DNA of 64,000 nucleotides from Clavelina lepadiformis. Taxonomy: Eukaryota > Chordata > Ascidiacea > Aplousobranchia > Clavelinidae. The notes under the pieces were generated by a model. It had not been told where the DNA came from. It worked only from the letters and a program-made list of their open reading frames with translations, and did no database searches. The stretch is taken from the NCBI RefSeq assembly GCF_947623445.1, contig NC_135245.1, positions 16,375,501 to 16,439,500 on the forward strand, written 5' to 3'. This document shows positions 36,801 to 48,700 of the stretch, one piece after another (position 1 is the stretch's first letter; each line of letters starts with the position of its first letter). The translations under genes and the position numbers were made by a program.

Positions 36801-39800
36801 AAAATGCAATTTGAAAATTGGTTAATACAGTTTTTCCTGGGGATGTTATTTTTATCTATCTCCTATATGTCAGCAACTCTTTGCACGTTATCAGTCAACA
36901 AAAGTGATTACTTACTAAAGCAGAATCACAATAAACAAATAAGAAACATTTTTTACGTTGTAAACTAGACAGTGGGTAAAAGCGCTACTCAAGGTTTGCT
37001 TTGTATCAACATTACAAAAAAACTTCCTCTCCCAGCCACTTTACCTTTACTGGAAACAGGAAATCGCGTTTCTTTCGGCAAACCAGGAAGTTTATGAACC
37101 TGTTACTAAGCGCTCCGCTGTGGAATATAACTATTTTGTTACAGTAGTTATCGATTGATGGACGAGAGTTAAACTACGAATTACAGATCAAATACAATCA
37201 TAAAAATAGTTTTCGCGCGGTCGTTCTAATTTATGTAACTCTACTTTTTATTTTGTAGCACATTTTGTAAACTTGTAGCATGATTATATGATAAACTTTA
37301 ATACGGTATATATATAACAGATGTTACGTATCAGTTTAAAGTTTCATTTGGGGCTTTTCGGGCGTGACTACCATGTTGAGATTTTTACCATGATTTGAAT
37401 GTTTTGTGTGGTTTCATGTTACAATAATGAAACTAGAAATAGCTTTTAAGTGGGATTAATTGTTGGGATTATCGCCAATTTCACCAACACAGCTATGCAC
37501 CAAATTATTATGTCGGTATCGTTTTTCAAACTGTTGCTTTTCTTCTTTGTGTATCATATTTCATCTATAATCTTTTTCTTTTTAGGTACATTTTCATCCT
37601 TTCTCAAATCATAAATGGCATCGGAACAACTGCTCTTTATACTATTGGTATGACGTATTTAGATGAGAATGTGACCACAAAGCAATCTTCCATGTATCAC
37701 GGTCAGGGGAAATCTTTCTTTTTCTATATCCATATGATATACAATATGACCATAATTACCCCAAACACTTTAATAGCAATAAAATGCATACTATGGCATG
37801 TTTGTGGTCTTTATGTTATCCTAGATTTATCATTTTTACTGTACCTTGTAATCTGCAGGTATTTATCTAGCTGTAGCGGTCGCTTTGGGTCCGGCAGCGG
37901 GTTATATGCTGGGAGGGGTTACGCTGAAAATGTACACAGAAGTAGGACGAAGGTGTGATGTAACACACGTTCTGTACTTGTTTGAAAATATTATATCTAA
38001 TAACTAATACGATAAAGCAGAGTGTGGATTATGACTTTTGTTTCCTAGCACTGGATTTTGTGATGTGAATATTTTGAAATTATGTCCGACCTTAACTTGC
38101 ACGTATATGAAGGTATTTCCTCCACGACGCTATTATACAAAATTTCTTACACATTTTATTATCTTTGCTCAAGGCCGGATTTATCGCAAACTGATGCAGC
38201 TTGGGTAGGGGCCTGGTGGTTTGGATTTTTGATCTGTGGGGTGCTGATCTTTATCTTTAGCAGTAAGTAGACTACGCAGACCATTTTCTTTTGGCTAAAC
38301 TTAAACGCAAGTCCTCTTTTCGTAACTAATAACTTAACTTCTACAGTACCGTTGTTGATGTTTCCGAAGATAATGCCAAACACCGAAGAAGTTAGACAGA
38401 ACAGATCGAACGAAATGCACCGGGATGCTCTAGCTCAGTCAGCTGCTGCTGATTCCAAGTTTGGAACCAGGTAAACCCTATAAGCCTGCGCCGATATAAT
38501 GTTAACAACGGATAGAATGAGATGCAGAAAATGTGCAACGCTTTAGTCCGTTTTGTATAGAAGGACAAAACGTTAAGCTATTAGGCTAGGCCTATGTTGA
38601 TTAATTATGTTTATATACTGCATGTTATAAGTTACATAACATATATCAACTACAACTAGATCACCCGAATTCCTCTTGTCTATATTCTACCCGTTGCAGT
38701 GAATAATTGGTTTTAACATGTTCTTTTTTTGATTTTCAGATTAAAAGACGTGCCCAAATCTTGCTTGGTCTTGCTCAGGAATCCAGCTTTCATATTTGTC
38801 GCTTTGGCTAACGCGGTGGACTTTGGATTGGTCGCTGGGTTTGCCGCTTTCACGCCAAAGTACCTGGAATCAATGTTTGACTTGAATCCTACCGACGCCG
38901 CTTTTTATCTTGGTACGACGTAAAGCCTACTTTTAAGGTTTTACAAACGGTTTGAAAATATCCCGACTACCTAAAATGTATGAATTAATAAAAGAACAAC
39001 TTCTTATACTTGGTTTGGAACAACATGTAGTTGTTTTGGGGTAGGCGTTGCGGTTGTGGTTGGTGGCGCGCTCGGGAATATTCTTGGTGGACTTATCGTG
39101 TCTAAGGGTAACCTCAAAGTTCCAGGAATGATGAGACTTTGTATATTGAGCACTTTGGCAGGATTGGCTTTGTCGTTTATATACTTTCTAAGCTGCGATA
39201 ACACGGGTAATATACCAGCCAAGGCTAACAAGACCGTCTTATGAAAAACAATCATGTAAGTTATATCTTTGACTGTTAATATCTGCAATTTTTGTAGCAT
39301 TTGCTGGAGCAACTGTTCCATACACAAATTCAACCAAAACGTCTTCAACTGATTTTGCTTCCAAGTGCAATTCCCAATGCAATTGTTTAAACGACGCGTA
39401 TAGCCCAGTTTGTGGTTCTGACGGAGTAACATATTTTTCACCATGCTTTGCCGGATGTAGTCAATCGATAAACGGGGTAAATTAGAAACTCGTTTTGGCG
39501 ACCTGTTATATGCGTTGGTAGAACTCTTTTGCACAGTTTCAGTATAAGTCAATCTGTAAATCCTTCTCAGACTTATACCGACTGCTCTTGTATTGAGATG
39601 GGAACAGCCACTCCTGAAAAATGCAAAAATGCAAACTGTGGAAGTCTAGCAGTTTTTCTAATCGCTTTCTTTTTCTTGTTTTTCTTCACAATACTTTGCT
39701 GGACCCCTGCGTTACAGGTAAACTTCAAGGCATATATTTCAAACAGTTTGAGGCTGTAAGTGTAAAGTGTTATTATTAAGTCTTAATGCTTCAGCACAAA

Positions 39801-41213
39801 CTGTAAATACTACTTTTCGTATATTAACTTATAGGTTACCTTTTTTGTAGATAGTTCATCGGGTTGTACCCTTTCCACTACGAGCTTTGGCCGTAGGAAT
39901 AATGGTGAGAATAACATCATCTGCATTAGTTACATTTTTACCTGCTAATCTTCACTGTGTGCTAACTGCTAACGCATCTTATGATTTCCATGTAGTGGAT
40001 ATTCAATCGCTGCTTTGGGGGAATCCCTGCTCCAATAGTATTTGGCCGAGTCCTGGACCTTGCTTGTGCGGCTTGGAGTGGAGGCGGATCTAACCAGGGA
40101 TCGTGCAGATTATACAATAACTATGAAATGGCCCGTTATTCCTTTTTTGTTGTGCTATGTCACAAGGTAACTTGCCATTCTTAAACAGTAACGACTTTTT
40201 CAAGGTACTTGTTAAGATTGAGTCTTGCTTCGTTTAAGCCTACGAGTGAATAGATATTAGGGATGGGCCGATACGAACCCAAACCCGAATAGATTCGCCG
40301 AATATCGCCTTCATGGAAGATTCGGGCGAACACGAATACCAAAACTAGCTAGCCCGAATACAATATTACTTATAAATTTACTGACTTTTGTTAAAAATGG
40401 TGATCTAGTTTCCCGACAAAGTTGAACTAGAACTAGTTGAACTAACTCTCCAGTACTTACAAGGAAGGTCGTTTTCCTAACAATTTTACTTTTTCAATCG
40501 ATTTTTAAACACTATTTTTCGAAAGAAAGCGATTTGTTTATCGATTACGTCATTTTACAAGCAAGACTTAACAACTTTTGGATGAAATTTTATTGTTTGG
40601 TTCTAATACGAATAGATTCGGGATTCGTTCGTGTCGACCTTCATGATATTCGGGTTCGCACGAACCCGAATAATCTTCCTCGCAGCACATCCCTAATAGA
40701 TATATACCAGGGGCGGGCAACTTTTTTGGTCGGCGGGCCTGATATGAGAAAATAAACTACTTGGCGGGCCGGATTCCTGAATCGATACATTAATCGTGTA
40801 TTTATCCACCTATGCAAGGAATAAATCGTATTTAATGTAAACTTTAAGTTTTTAGCATAGAGACCAAAAACAGTATTTAATGAATTTATTAACAAATAAT
40901 GTACTTCAATAGCTGCTGAAGTCAAAACTGAACTGCTAAACTGAACTGCTGAACTGTCTGCGGGCCGCTCAAAATCCCGTCGCGGGCCGTATGTTGCCCA
41001 CCCCTGATATATACCAACTAAATTTATGATTTATAAATTTATTTTCGAAATAGTTAATGAAAAGTTTAGCCATAAACTTAAAAAATTTGGATACAGATTG
41101 CTACATTTATTTTGTACGGAATGGGTACAATTTTGTACAAGTCGTCATCTCAAAAGACAAAGATTCCAGACACAGTAGAAGGAAAAGTCAATGTCGCCAT
41201 GCAAGATCCGTGA
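33861..41213 (+). CDS. SLCO4A1: SLCO4A-like organic anion transporter (OATP), 14 exons
   Basis: Plasma-membrane, sodium-independent transporter of organic anions (SLCO4A1 carries thyroid hormone and steroid conjugates in mammals). Exons: 33861-33955, 36234-36368, 36509-36790, 37586-37701, 37859-37952, 38174-38262, 38347-38470, 38740-38912, 39045-39206, 39298-39476, 39571-39717, 39851-39904, 39996-40166 and 41097-41213, about 645 aa with consistent phases. Landmarks: RFGLSSAESGLVVSSYNIAS, GGKGHKPLWIGWGMILMGIG and LPHFT, YTIGMTYLDENV, LGPAAGYMLGG, and the OATP signature region WVGAWWFGF. Between TM9 and TM10 lies the cysteine-rich Kazal-like loop (CNSQCNCLNDAYSPVCGSDG, then YTDCSC) with the usual paired cysteines. 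RxLGGIPGPI is present as NRCFGGIPAPIVFG. HKPxWIGWG, LPHFT and YLDENV favour the SLCO4 branch. The paralogue choice within SLCO4 is inference. Two hAT elements occupy the last intron. Confidence 0.94.
40258..40695. mobile_element. Non-autonomous hAT element in the last SLCO intron
   Basis: About 438 bp with ends TAGGGATGGGCCGATACGAA and ACATCCCTA. Internal GAACCCGAATA motifs occur in opposite orientations near both ends. A perfect 8-bp target duplication, ATAGATAT, lies at 40250-40257 and 40696-40703. No transposase frame. Confidence 0.88.
40708..41006. mobile_element. Second hAT element, inserted beside the first
   Basis: About 299 bp with ends CAGGGGCGGGCAAC and GTTGCCCACCCCTG, and GCGGGCC motifs inside each end. 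A perfect 8-bp target duplication, ATATATAC, lies at 40700-40707 and 41007-41014. The left duplication overlaps the right duplication of the preceding element by four bases. Confidence 0.9.
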
Positions 41214-42698
41214 TTAAGTAAACGTGAATGATACATATCAGGAACCTTGTAGTTTTATTTGAGTTATTTATCATTTTGCATGTTTTCCATGATATTTATT
41301 TGTTTTTATGTGAAAAATATCAACATTATTTTTGATGTTGTTCAAATGAGAGGTTACATTTTGTTCGTTTTGTTGTGAAATCTTTATTAAAATTAAACCG
41401 TTTGTTTTATCACTTTGTTGTTTACATTAACTCATTATAGGTGCTTTAAGTTCCGTATGGTTTCCCGATATAATTATCGGTTGGTATTAAATTAGGAGTT
41501 TAACAGTAATGTCTTACATGAAGGCTTCAAACATAATGCTTACCCATGTAGGCTAATTGTGCGTGCGAGCAACAACCAGACAACCAGCTTGACTAAACAG
41601 TCGTAGTAGACTATAGCTTCGAAAGATTTAGGTTCTTTTCCAGCATTAATGTAACGTAATATAAGTTTAATTGTTAAACGTCTAAACGAGAAAAAATGCC
41701 AAAACACCGATTTAATAAGTGTTATCACTAAGTTCCTCACAAGTTAGGATTTTGTTGGAGGCGGTAGAAAATTTCGTGAGACTGTACTTAGTGTAATGGA
41801 AGATAATTAATATATAAACAGGTTTTCATGACACCTATAGCCTATACATGCACAACAACAAATTCGTAAATTTTAGGTGTAATACCAGTACAAGGTTGTT
41901 GACCATTAACACGGTTGCAACTCAATCTGATTAATAAATAGGGAGAATTAAGTGATAATAACTTACAAGTTCATCATATTCCAATGTTTGAAATTCTAAA
42001 TATAAGCTTAGTGATGCTTTATACTGTACTGGTAAGTGGTGACTGGTGACGTTGTCGTTTTTCAGAGCATGTTTCTATTTTTTTTGAAACATGAAAGCGT
42101 TTACTGCACACTTTAACGGTTAAAGTTTAACCCATGCCGATTGCTTATTGGCGAATTCGGCAATGCGTACACCCCAAGGCTTTACATCATATATTGTTAT
42201 AAAGTCATCAACTGTTCAGATGGCGTGTGCTGTAATCAGGGACCTATCTTAAAGGGAGACTGATGGAACATATAGGCCTATCTCCCTCAACTTTTTCCAA
42301 TTCATAATTTAATCGGAATTTTAACTTTGTAATTGCCTATTAATTGTAATTACCAATAGCATAAGAGAATAGATTATAGAATATTAATAACCTATAGCAA
42401 GTATTCTTTGGTATAAGTTGGCACTTTGAACTCTGAAGGTTAACTTTATTTTTAATTTTTGTACACGAGCTTTCGCATACATAAGCTTGCTTCTTCAGGA
42501 GTACTACGAAAATGGAAACGAAAACATTTTTTATTGGCACAGAGTGCCGACCTATATTTTGTTTTTTGTTATTATTTTACTTTAAACTTGGGTTAACACG
42601 GTTCAGCCACCATCAACATAGTATTCTATGGAAATACCAGCAATGTTTCAGTAAAAGGGGAAATCCCAGTTTTTATTTAATGATGCCTCCAACTAAAG
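41214..42698. other. Flank between SLCO gene and transposon-rich spacer
   Basis: No coding exon supported. An ATTAAA at about 41390 could serve as the SLCO polyadenylation signal, but this is weak. Confidence 0.35.
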
Positions 42699-42914
42699 CA
42701 GGGGTTCTTAAAGTATGGGTCGCGACCCAAACATGGGTCGCGGAGGGTCAGAAAATGGGTCGCGACATAGTGACATAGGTGGGTCGCGACATAGGTTAAT
42801 ATAATATAATATAGGTCTATAGGACATTAAAATGGGTCGCGACATAGGTTTGGGTCGTGAGGTGATCATGAAACTCAGATTTGGGTCGCGCTCAAAAAAG
42901 TTTAAGAACCGCTG
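42699..42914. mobile_element. Short hAT MITE with GGGTCGCGAC repeats
   Basis: About 216 bp. The left end CAGGGGTTCTTAAAGTATGG pairs with the complement of the right end TTTAAGAACCGCTG. TGGGTCGCGAC is repeated several times inside. A perfect 8-bp target duplication, AACTAAAG, lies at 42691-42698 and 42915-42922. Confidence 0.92.
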
Positions 42915-42922
42915 AACTAAAG

Positions 42923-44340
42923 CAATATATGATTTTGCTTTCATGCAACATCGCTTCATAGTTTTACTATAACAATGCAAGAGCGATTAAAAATCTAAAG
43001 TTAAAACTGAATCATGCTGAATTAATTAATCGGACTTTATTCGATTCTCACACTTTGACGAAACAGAACGAACTAATGTTTTCGAACTTTTATTACTAAT
43101 ATTTTGGTTATTATGATTAAGTTATCACGAATATTTCTACAGAGCGTTTTTGATAAAATGGCTGAACCAAAAACTATCTTCAAAATCTGCAACGAAAGAT
43201 TTGCTACTTCTGGTTTAGGCTATAGGCTATTTAGGGTCTATTGCAAAAATCTGAGAATCGCGTGATATATGTGTATACTAGACCTCTGCGACCCAAATTG
43301 TGACGTCAATTGGTTGTGCACCTTAGCACACCCGGACTGCAGAGGCTATGCGGCCATTTTCAGCAAGATCTTGGTTGCGCCAAACAATTAAAAATGACAA
43401 GTGCGATGCGCAAAAATGCGCAATTACACAGTACTGTACACAGTACTGTACACAGTTTGACTTGTTAAATCAATTGAAAATTGAGTGCACAGAAGTTCTG
43501 TCTAAGTCATTAAGTGTAAAATAACGCACTTTAAGTGTGGCACCGAAGCTCATGAAAATTCGTATTGAGTGCACCTATGTTAGATTCTGGTTCTGCACTA
43601 AACCTTAGTCACCCTAGATCTATTTTGCGTGTTATTCTACTGTAATGTTAAATGCATGCTAGGCTATCTAATTCATGTTTGTTAATTTCACGTAAGTAAG
43701 TTCTCTCCCTCTAATTCTCTTGATTTTAGTAATCCGGATACCGTATTTCACTAAACCGACACTTTATGCTTAAAATAACTAACTACTGATGAACTTTTGA
43801 ACTTTGGTGCATGCCATGGCCCATCGTATTCCCGACTGGAAAGCAGTGGTTGTGTGATGCCTGCATAGGCTGCATTGAAGCTTCAATTCTTTGTTTATTT
43901 TATTATTTATAATAACTTGGCGTTCAAGCAACCAATGTTTCTTTTAAATTGGTGTGATTATAAAAAGTTTGGCGGTGCCCCTAAAATATAGCCTACAGTT
44001 TTGTTGAAATCACTAAGTTCACTTAAACAGCTTGGACTGCTTCGGTCATTTGACAAGTTTGATTGCTTCTAGATGTGTTGAAACTCAATTGAAGCCTAGG
44101 GTGTTGCTATGATAATACATCTCACAAAATTCGACCGCTTATTTACAAGTTGAAATGGAAATATTTAATTGAGTTTAATTTAACTATTCGTTTAATGAGG
44201 GTGCTTCGAACTCTTTTCTTAACACACCTAAGACAACACCCCAATTAAATTAGATATGATCAAGGCGTGCACAAAACTCCATGAAATCTGTTAACAGCCC
44301 TATATAAGCAGAAGGAATGGACATCCACAAATAATCACGG
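42923..44340. other. Spacer without a supported gene
   Basis: AT-rich and non-coding as far as I can tell. A small tandem duplication of CAGTACTGTACA occurs at about 43430-43457. Confidence 0.35.
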
Positions 44341-44500
44341 TGTTGTAGCGGCCGTTGGGTGCTTCTTCGTAGGTCACTGGTTAGCGCCCTCGGAATACTC
44401 CCCGCATGTGTTAATTTTTCACATTTTTCATTTTTCGCGTCCGTTTTTCCATCCCATTCCTTTCTGCACTGCTAGCGCACAAGACGGCAGTTCGATTAAA
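44341..44500 (+). repeat. Possible tRNA-derived SINE fragment
   Basis: TAGGTCACTGGTTAGCGCCC resembles a tRNA A box and D arm, and GGCAGTTCGATTAAAG, about 110 bp downstream, a decayed B box. The spacing is too wide for a plain tRNA. No clear tail or target duplication. Confidence 0.3.
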
Positions 44501-44870
44501 GCGTTCAACTAAGAAGCTTGTGTTTTTTCTTATCAATATGTGAGCGAAGCTAACAGACAACTGAAGCAGCAGCCTTCTGAGTCAGGAGTCAGCAACCAAA
44601 CAACTTAACAGCGCTAACCTTCGCCATAGTGTAAAAGTTGGACAGTTAATATTAACAATTCTTAAGATAATCCGTTCGATTTATTTTAAACATGGCTCAA
44701 ACAATAACTTAATGTCCGCAAACTCAAGGTTACTGCTAAAAGATTTTGTGTCAGTAGATAAACCTTAGGCTTCAATTGACTTTTACATTATCAACCCATC
44801 CACAAGCGATTGAAGTTGTTAAAACGATCGAAGTAATCTGAGCAATCCAAGCTGTTTAAAAAATCTAAGC

Positions 44871-45343
44871 CATATGTGTCAAACTCCCGGCCCGCTTTAT
44901 AATAAAACTTGGCCCGCAAAGTTATTTTATACATTGAACTATTTCCGACCCGCGATAACATTGTACAATATAACTTCCTTTTTTCAAGCAAGAAACAAGA
45001 TTATAACAAATCGCACAATACAGTACCACAGCAGTTGCCCCACCATACGATAGAATAAATAGATTTATTTTAACGCTTGTAATCTGGGCTGCCTTTTTCT
45101 TTATTGTTTCTTAATTCATTAATGCTTTTGCAAGGAGATGAATGTAACATCTCCTGTATGTATGTAATGATGTAAGAGAAGAATAATCAAAAATAGCCCA
45201 GTCAAAAATCGTCAACATCATCAAAAATTTGGTGTTGTTTCGCTCCTTGTTTCAATTCATGTACTCGTGTCACGAAGCGTTCAGTCAAGTGTTAAATAAG
45301 TTTTGAGTTTTGGCCCCTGGTGTGATTGAGTTTCACACCCCTG
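44871..45343. mobile_element. Internally deleted hAT element, short relative of 24726-25698
   Basis: About 473 bp with ends CATATGTGTCAAACTCCCGG and GTTTCACACCCCTG. A perfect 8-bp target duplication, ATCTAAGC, lies at 44863-44870 and 45344-45351. It matches the longer copy up to AAAAATAGCCCAGTCAAAA and again from TTTCGCT to the right end. It lacks the roughly 500-bp middle that holds the transposase remnant. Confidence 0.92.
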
Positions 45344-45700
45344 ATCTAAGCGAATCTACATATTTTGGAGGCTCAAAGATACCAACTCTCCCATCTAGGT
45401 TACTACCTAATGTTGAGTATAAGAATAATATAGCCAAAACATTTGTAAACACGGAGCTTTGCAGGAAACGTTTCCTTTCTGTGTATAAACATCAATGCTC
45501 AGCTGATTGGCAATTACGCTAATTGATATTGGCGTTAAACACAACACAAAACAGATTGATCATTGGCAATTTTCTGTTACCTAGGTTATAGGTCGAGGCA
45601 AACCTGCTTTTTAGTGCAACCATTATTACTATTTATAATCTCTACTATTAACTGTTTATGCAGGTTTTGTGACATAAAAGGTAGGGGGATAAGTTATTTG

Positions 45701-45730
45701 TTTCCAGATTTGTGTTTTGAATTTGCTGCC
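45701..45730 (+). promoter_or_regulatory. Splice acceptor just upstream of the SF3A1 start codon
   Basis: A pyrimidine-rich TTGTTTCCAG ends at 45707, only 23 bases before the SF3A1 ATG. It can be either the acceptor of a 5'-UTR intron or, if the organism is a tunicate, a spliced-leader trans-splicing acceptor, which typically leaves very short 5' UTRs. Which one applies is not visible in the genomic sequence. Confidence 0.35.
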
Positions 45731-48700
45731 ATGGCACCTACTGTTCAGCAAAATGACGATATTCGGGTAATTTCAAAAAATTTTTTTTGAAATGAACTAA
45801 CACTAACACAATTTTGTCTTCAGTGCATGCACTTCGTAGCATTTAAGAGGCAGACAAATTTGATCAGTTGATTTTCTTACTTTAATTTATGTTTAGTTAA
45901 AAAACTTGTTTAAATCATTGGGCAACATTTCTTCAAATTCTATTTTTACAGGTGTCTGGAGATGCGCCAGAACCAGCCCCAGAAGAAACCCAATCATCGA
46001 AGCCTATAATTGGAATCATTTACCCTCCACCTGAAGTGCGAAACATTGTCGATAAAACAGCAAGTTTTGTTGGACGTAATGGGCCAGAGTTTGAGGCGAG
46101 AATCCGCCAGAATGAAATCAACAATGCCAAATTTAACTTTTTGAATAGCAGTAAGTTCTTTATTATAATTGACTATGAAAATGAAACTTCTTGAACCAGC
46201 TAGCCACACATTTGTGGTGAAACAAAATTTAAAATTCATTGTACAGTACACAATGACCCACATTTATCTTTGTGTCTGTATTTCGTGATTTCAGTCCTAC
46301 CCGTAGCCTACTACATGTATATATACATCTAAAACAGGGGTTCCCAACCTTTTTTGCTGCTCGTACCCCTTTGTCAGGTCAGAGCATTCTTCGTACCCCC
46401 AAAAAAATTCTGATGGAATTTTTCATGTATATACCCCTTGTACCTTCATGTATTCACCTTGTACCTTGCACCTTCATATATGTACCCCTTGATGTTCAAT
46501 CTCGTACCCTCAGTTGGGAACCCTTGATCTAAAACATATATATACTAGTACTATAGTACAGGACTTGTGTTTTATAAAATTGATCAATAATGCACACTCA
46601 CATTTAGACGATCCATACCATGCATATTACCGTCATAAAGTTAAAGAGTTTATGGATGGCAAGGCTAAAGAACCATCTGTGCCTAAACCAACAGCACCTA
46701 CAGTTAAAGTAAGTCTTGTTTTGTTGCGGAAAGTTCAATTCCATGCTATCCACAATCAGACGTTCTGTACTATATATTCGTTTATTCTGAAAGTGGTTTA
46801 GATATATATGATACATGCTAATTTGCTAACTATCACTTGACCAAAATTTGGAAAGTGTTTAGTGCTGTACCTGTACCACACTGCATTCTTTTCTTGCTGC
46901 TCTGATGAAGTGCTTAAATTAAAGAAAACAAACTACCTGTAAAACCCATAATTTTGTGTTGGAGAAATATTCTCCGAGCATGATAAAAAAGTGAAATCTA
47001 AGTACAGTATTGATATTGAAAAGTATTATATATATTATTATATATTAAAGTATTCATTCACGCAAATTTGATTCATGTGAAGGCATCAGTGGCTGTTGTC
47101 CAAGAGCAGTTTGTTCCAAAAGACCCACCTTCGTCGTTCGAGTATATTGCTGATCCACCATCCATCTCTGCTTATGACATTGATGTTGTAAGTAACGACT
47201 TACCGCTTATATGAACTTTTTACCCCTCAGTTTTTGCTTGCAAGCTGCCTGTGAGCTTATTGTTCTGAAAAATGGTTTTCTGAGAATTATGTAAACTTTT
47301 TACAGGTACGCTTGACTGCTCAATTTGTTGCCAAGAATGGTCGGTCATTTCTTACCCAGTTAACACAGCGGGAAGCTAAAAACTTTCAATTTGATTTTCT
47401 TCGACCTCAACATTCGTTATTTCAATATTTCACGAAGTTGGTCGATCAATATACTAAGGTATTTACTTATTGCCATTTCCAGTGTTAGCTTATTGATTTA
47501 TTATGCAGTCGGACCTCGTTAATCTGGACCACTTTGTTTTGTCATAAAATGTCGGTTTAGTGGGGTATCCAGCTTATCGGAAAGCAAAAAATCGATCAAT
47601 CTTGCAAATGCAACACCATGTTAAAAAAGCAGTATGCACCTTACTCCAATTCAAAGTACCGAGTTTCTAGCTGGACAGCAACTAAAGTAAAATTATAGTT
47701 TTTTGTATGATCCGACCCAGTGTCGAACCCCAGAACTACCATATTAAAGACGAATGCTCTAATCACTAGGTTATCTCCACGATCTTAAGAAGTTTAAAGA
47801 GTGAAACTGCAACATTATTATGCGTAATAATTGGCTATTGTTTTTCTCAACTAACTACTGTATATGGGACAATCGTGAATCATTTTCCCTTCACTGTTAG
47901 TAATCCGGTTTATCGGATTTTATTGCTATTGATTTAGCACATTTGTTCTAAAACTTTCGTGTTGGAGTCAGACAGTGTGGTTTCCGGATTAAAGGGGTAA
48001 AATGCATAGGAAGAAATCCGTTACCGGCAATTTTGTGTTGGATAACGGGGATTCCAGTTGTTCGGGGTTCGGATTAACGAGGTCTCTCTGTATTATGTTT
48101 CACGCCATTTTTGTAATCCTTGATTCCTTTATTTGTTGAATTTTTTATATTTATTTTCTTATGGAAAATTTGTTAAATATTCACATGCTAAGGTTAGGAA
48201 GAAATGTGATTAAGGTCTTTCTGTATTTGGTAATAATAATAATATGTTTTCAATTATAGTTGTATTTGTATTGTACCTTAATTGTTTAATCACCTTTGTG
48301 AATGCTATTTTGCTGACTGTTTCCATACTGAGAAAAAATATCACTCTATGGTTGCAATTTTTTTTTAGATTTTGCTTCCACCAAAGAATGTCTTGGAAAG
48401 GCTAAAGGCTGAAGCTAAAGATCCAAAACTTATTTTAGACGACGTTAGATTGATCAATCATTTTTAACCTGTTTCAACATAGATCTTTAATTTACTTGTG
48501 AGTACACCATTGTTGTTTGATTGCTCAGGTGAAGTACAGAGTAGCATGGACCAAACATGAAGAGAGAATCAAACAACGAGAGCAGGCGGCCATTGAAAAA
48601 GAAAGGGCAATGTACGCACAGATCGACTGGCATGACTTTGTTGTGGTTGAAACTGTAGACTTTATGATTGATGAAAGAGGTTGGTTTAATATGTCAATTG

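Noticed and set aside
39004-39552. 182-codon minus-strand open frame
   Set aside because: It is the antisense shadow of SLCO exons 9 and 10, which are conserved in the sense direction.
47709-47782. Functional tRNA gene on the minus strand
   Set aside because: A and B boxes are recognisable but the acceptor stem does not pair, and it lies within a transposable element; annotated as tRNA-like repeat instead.
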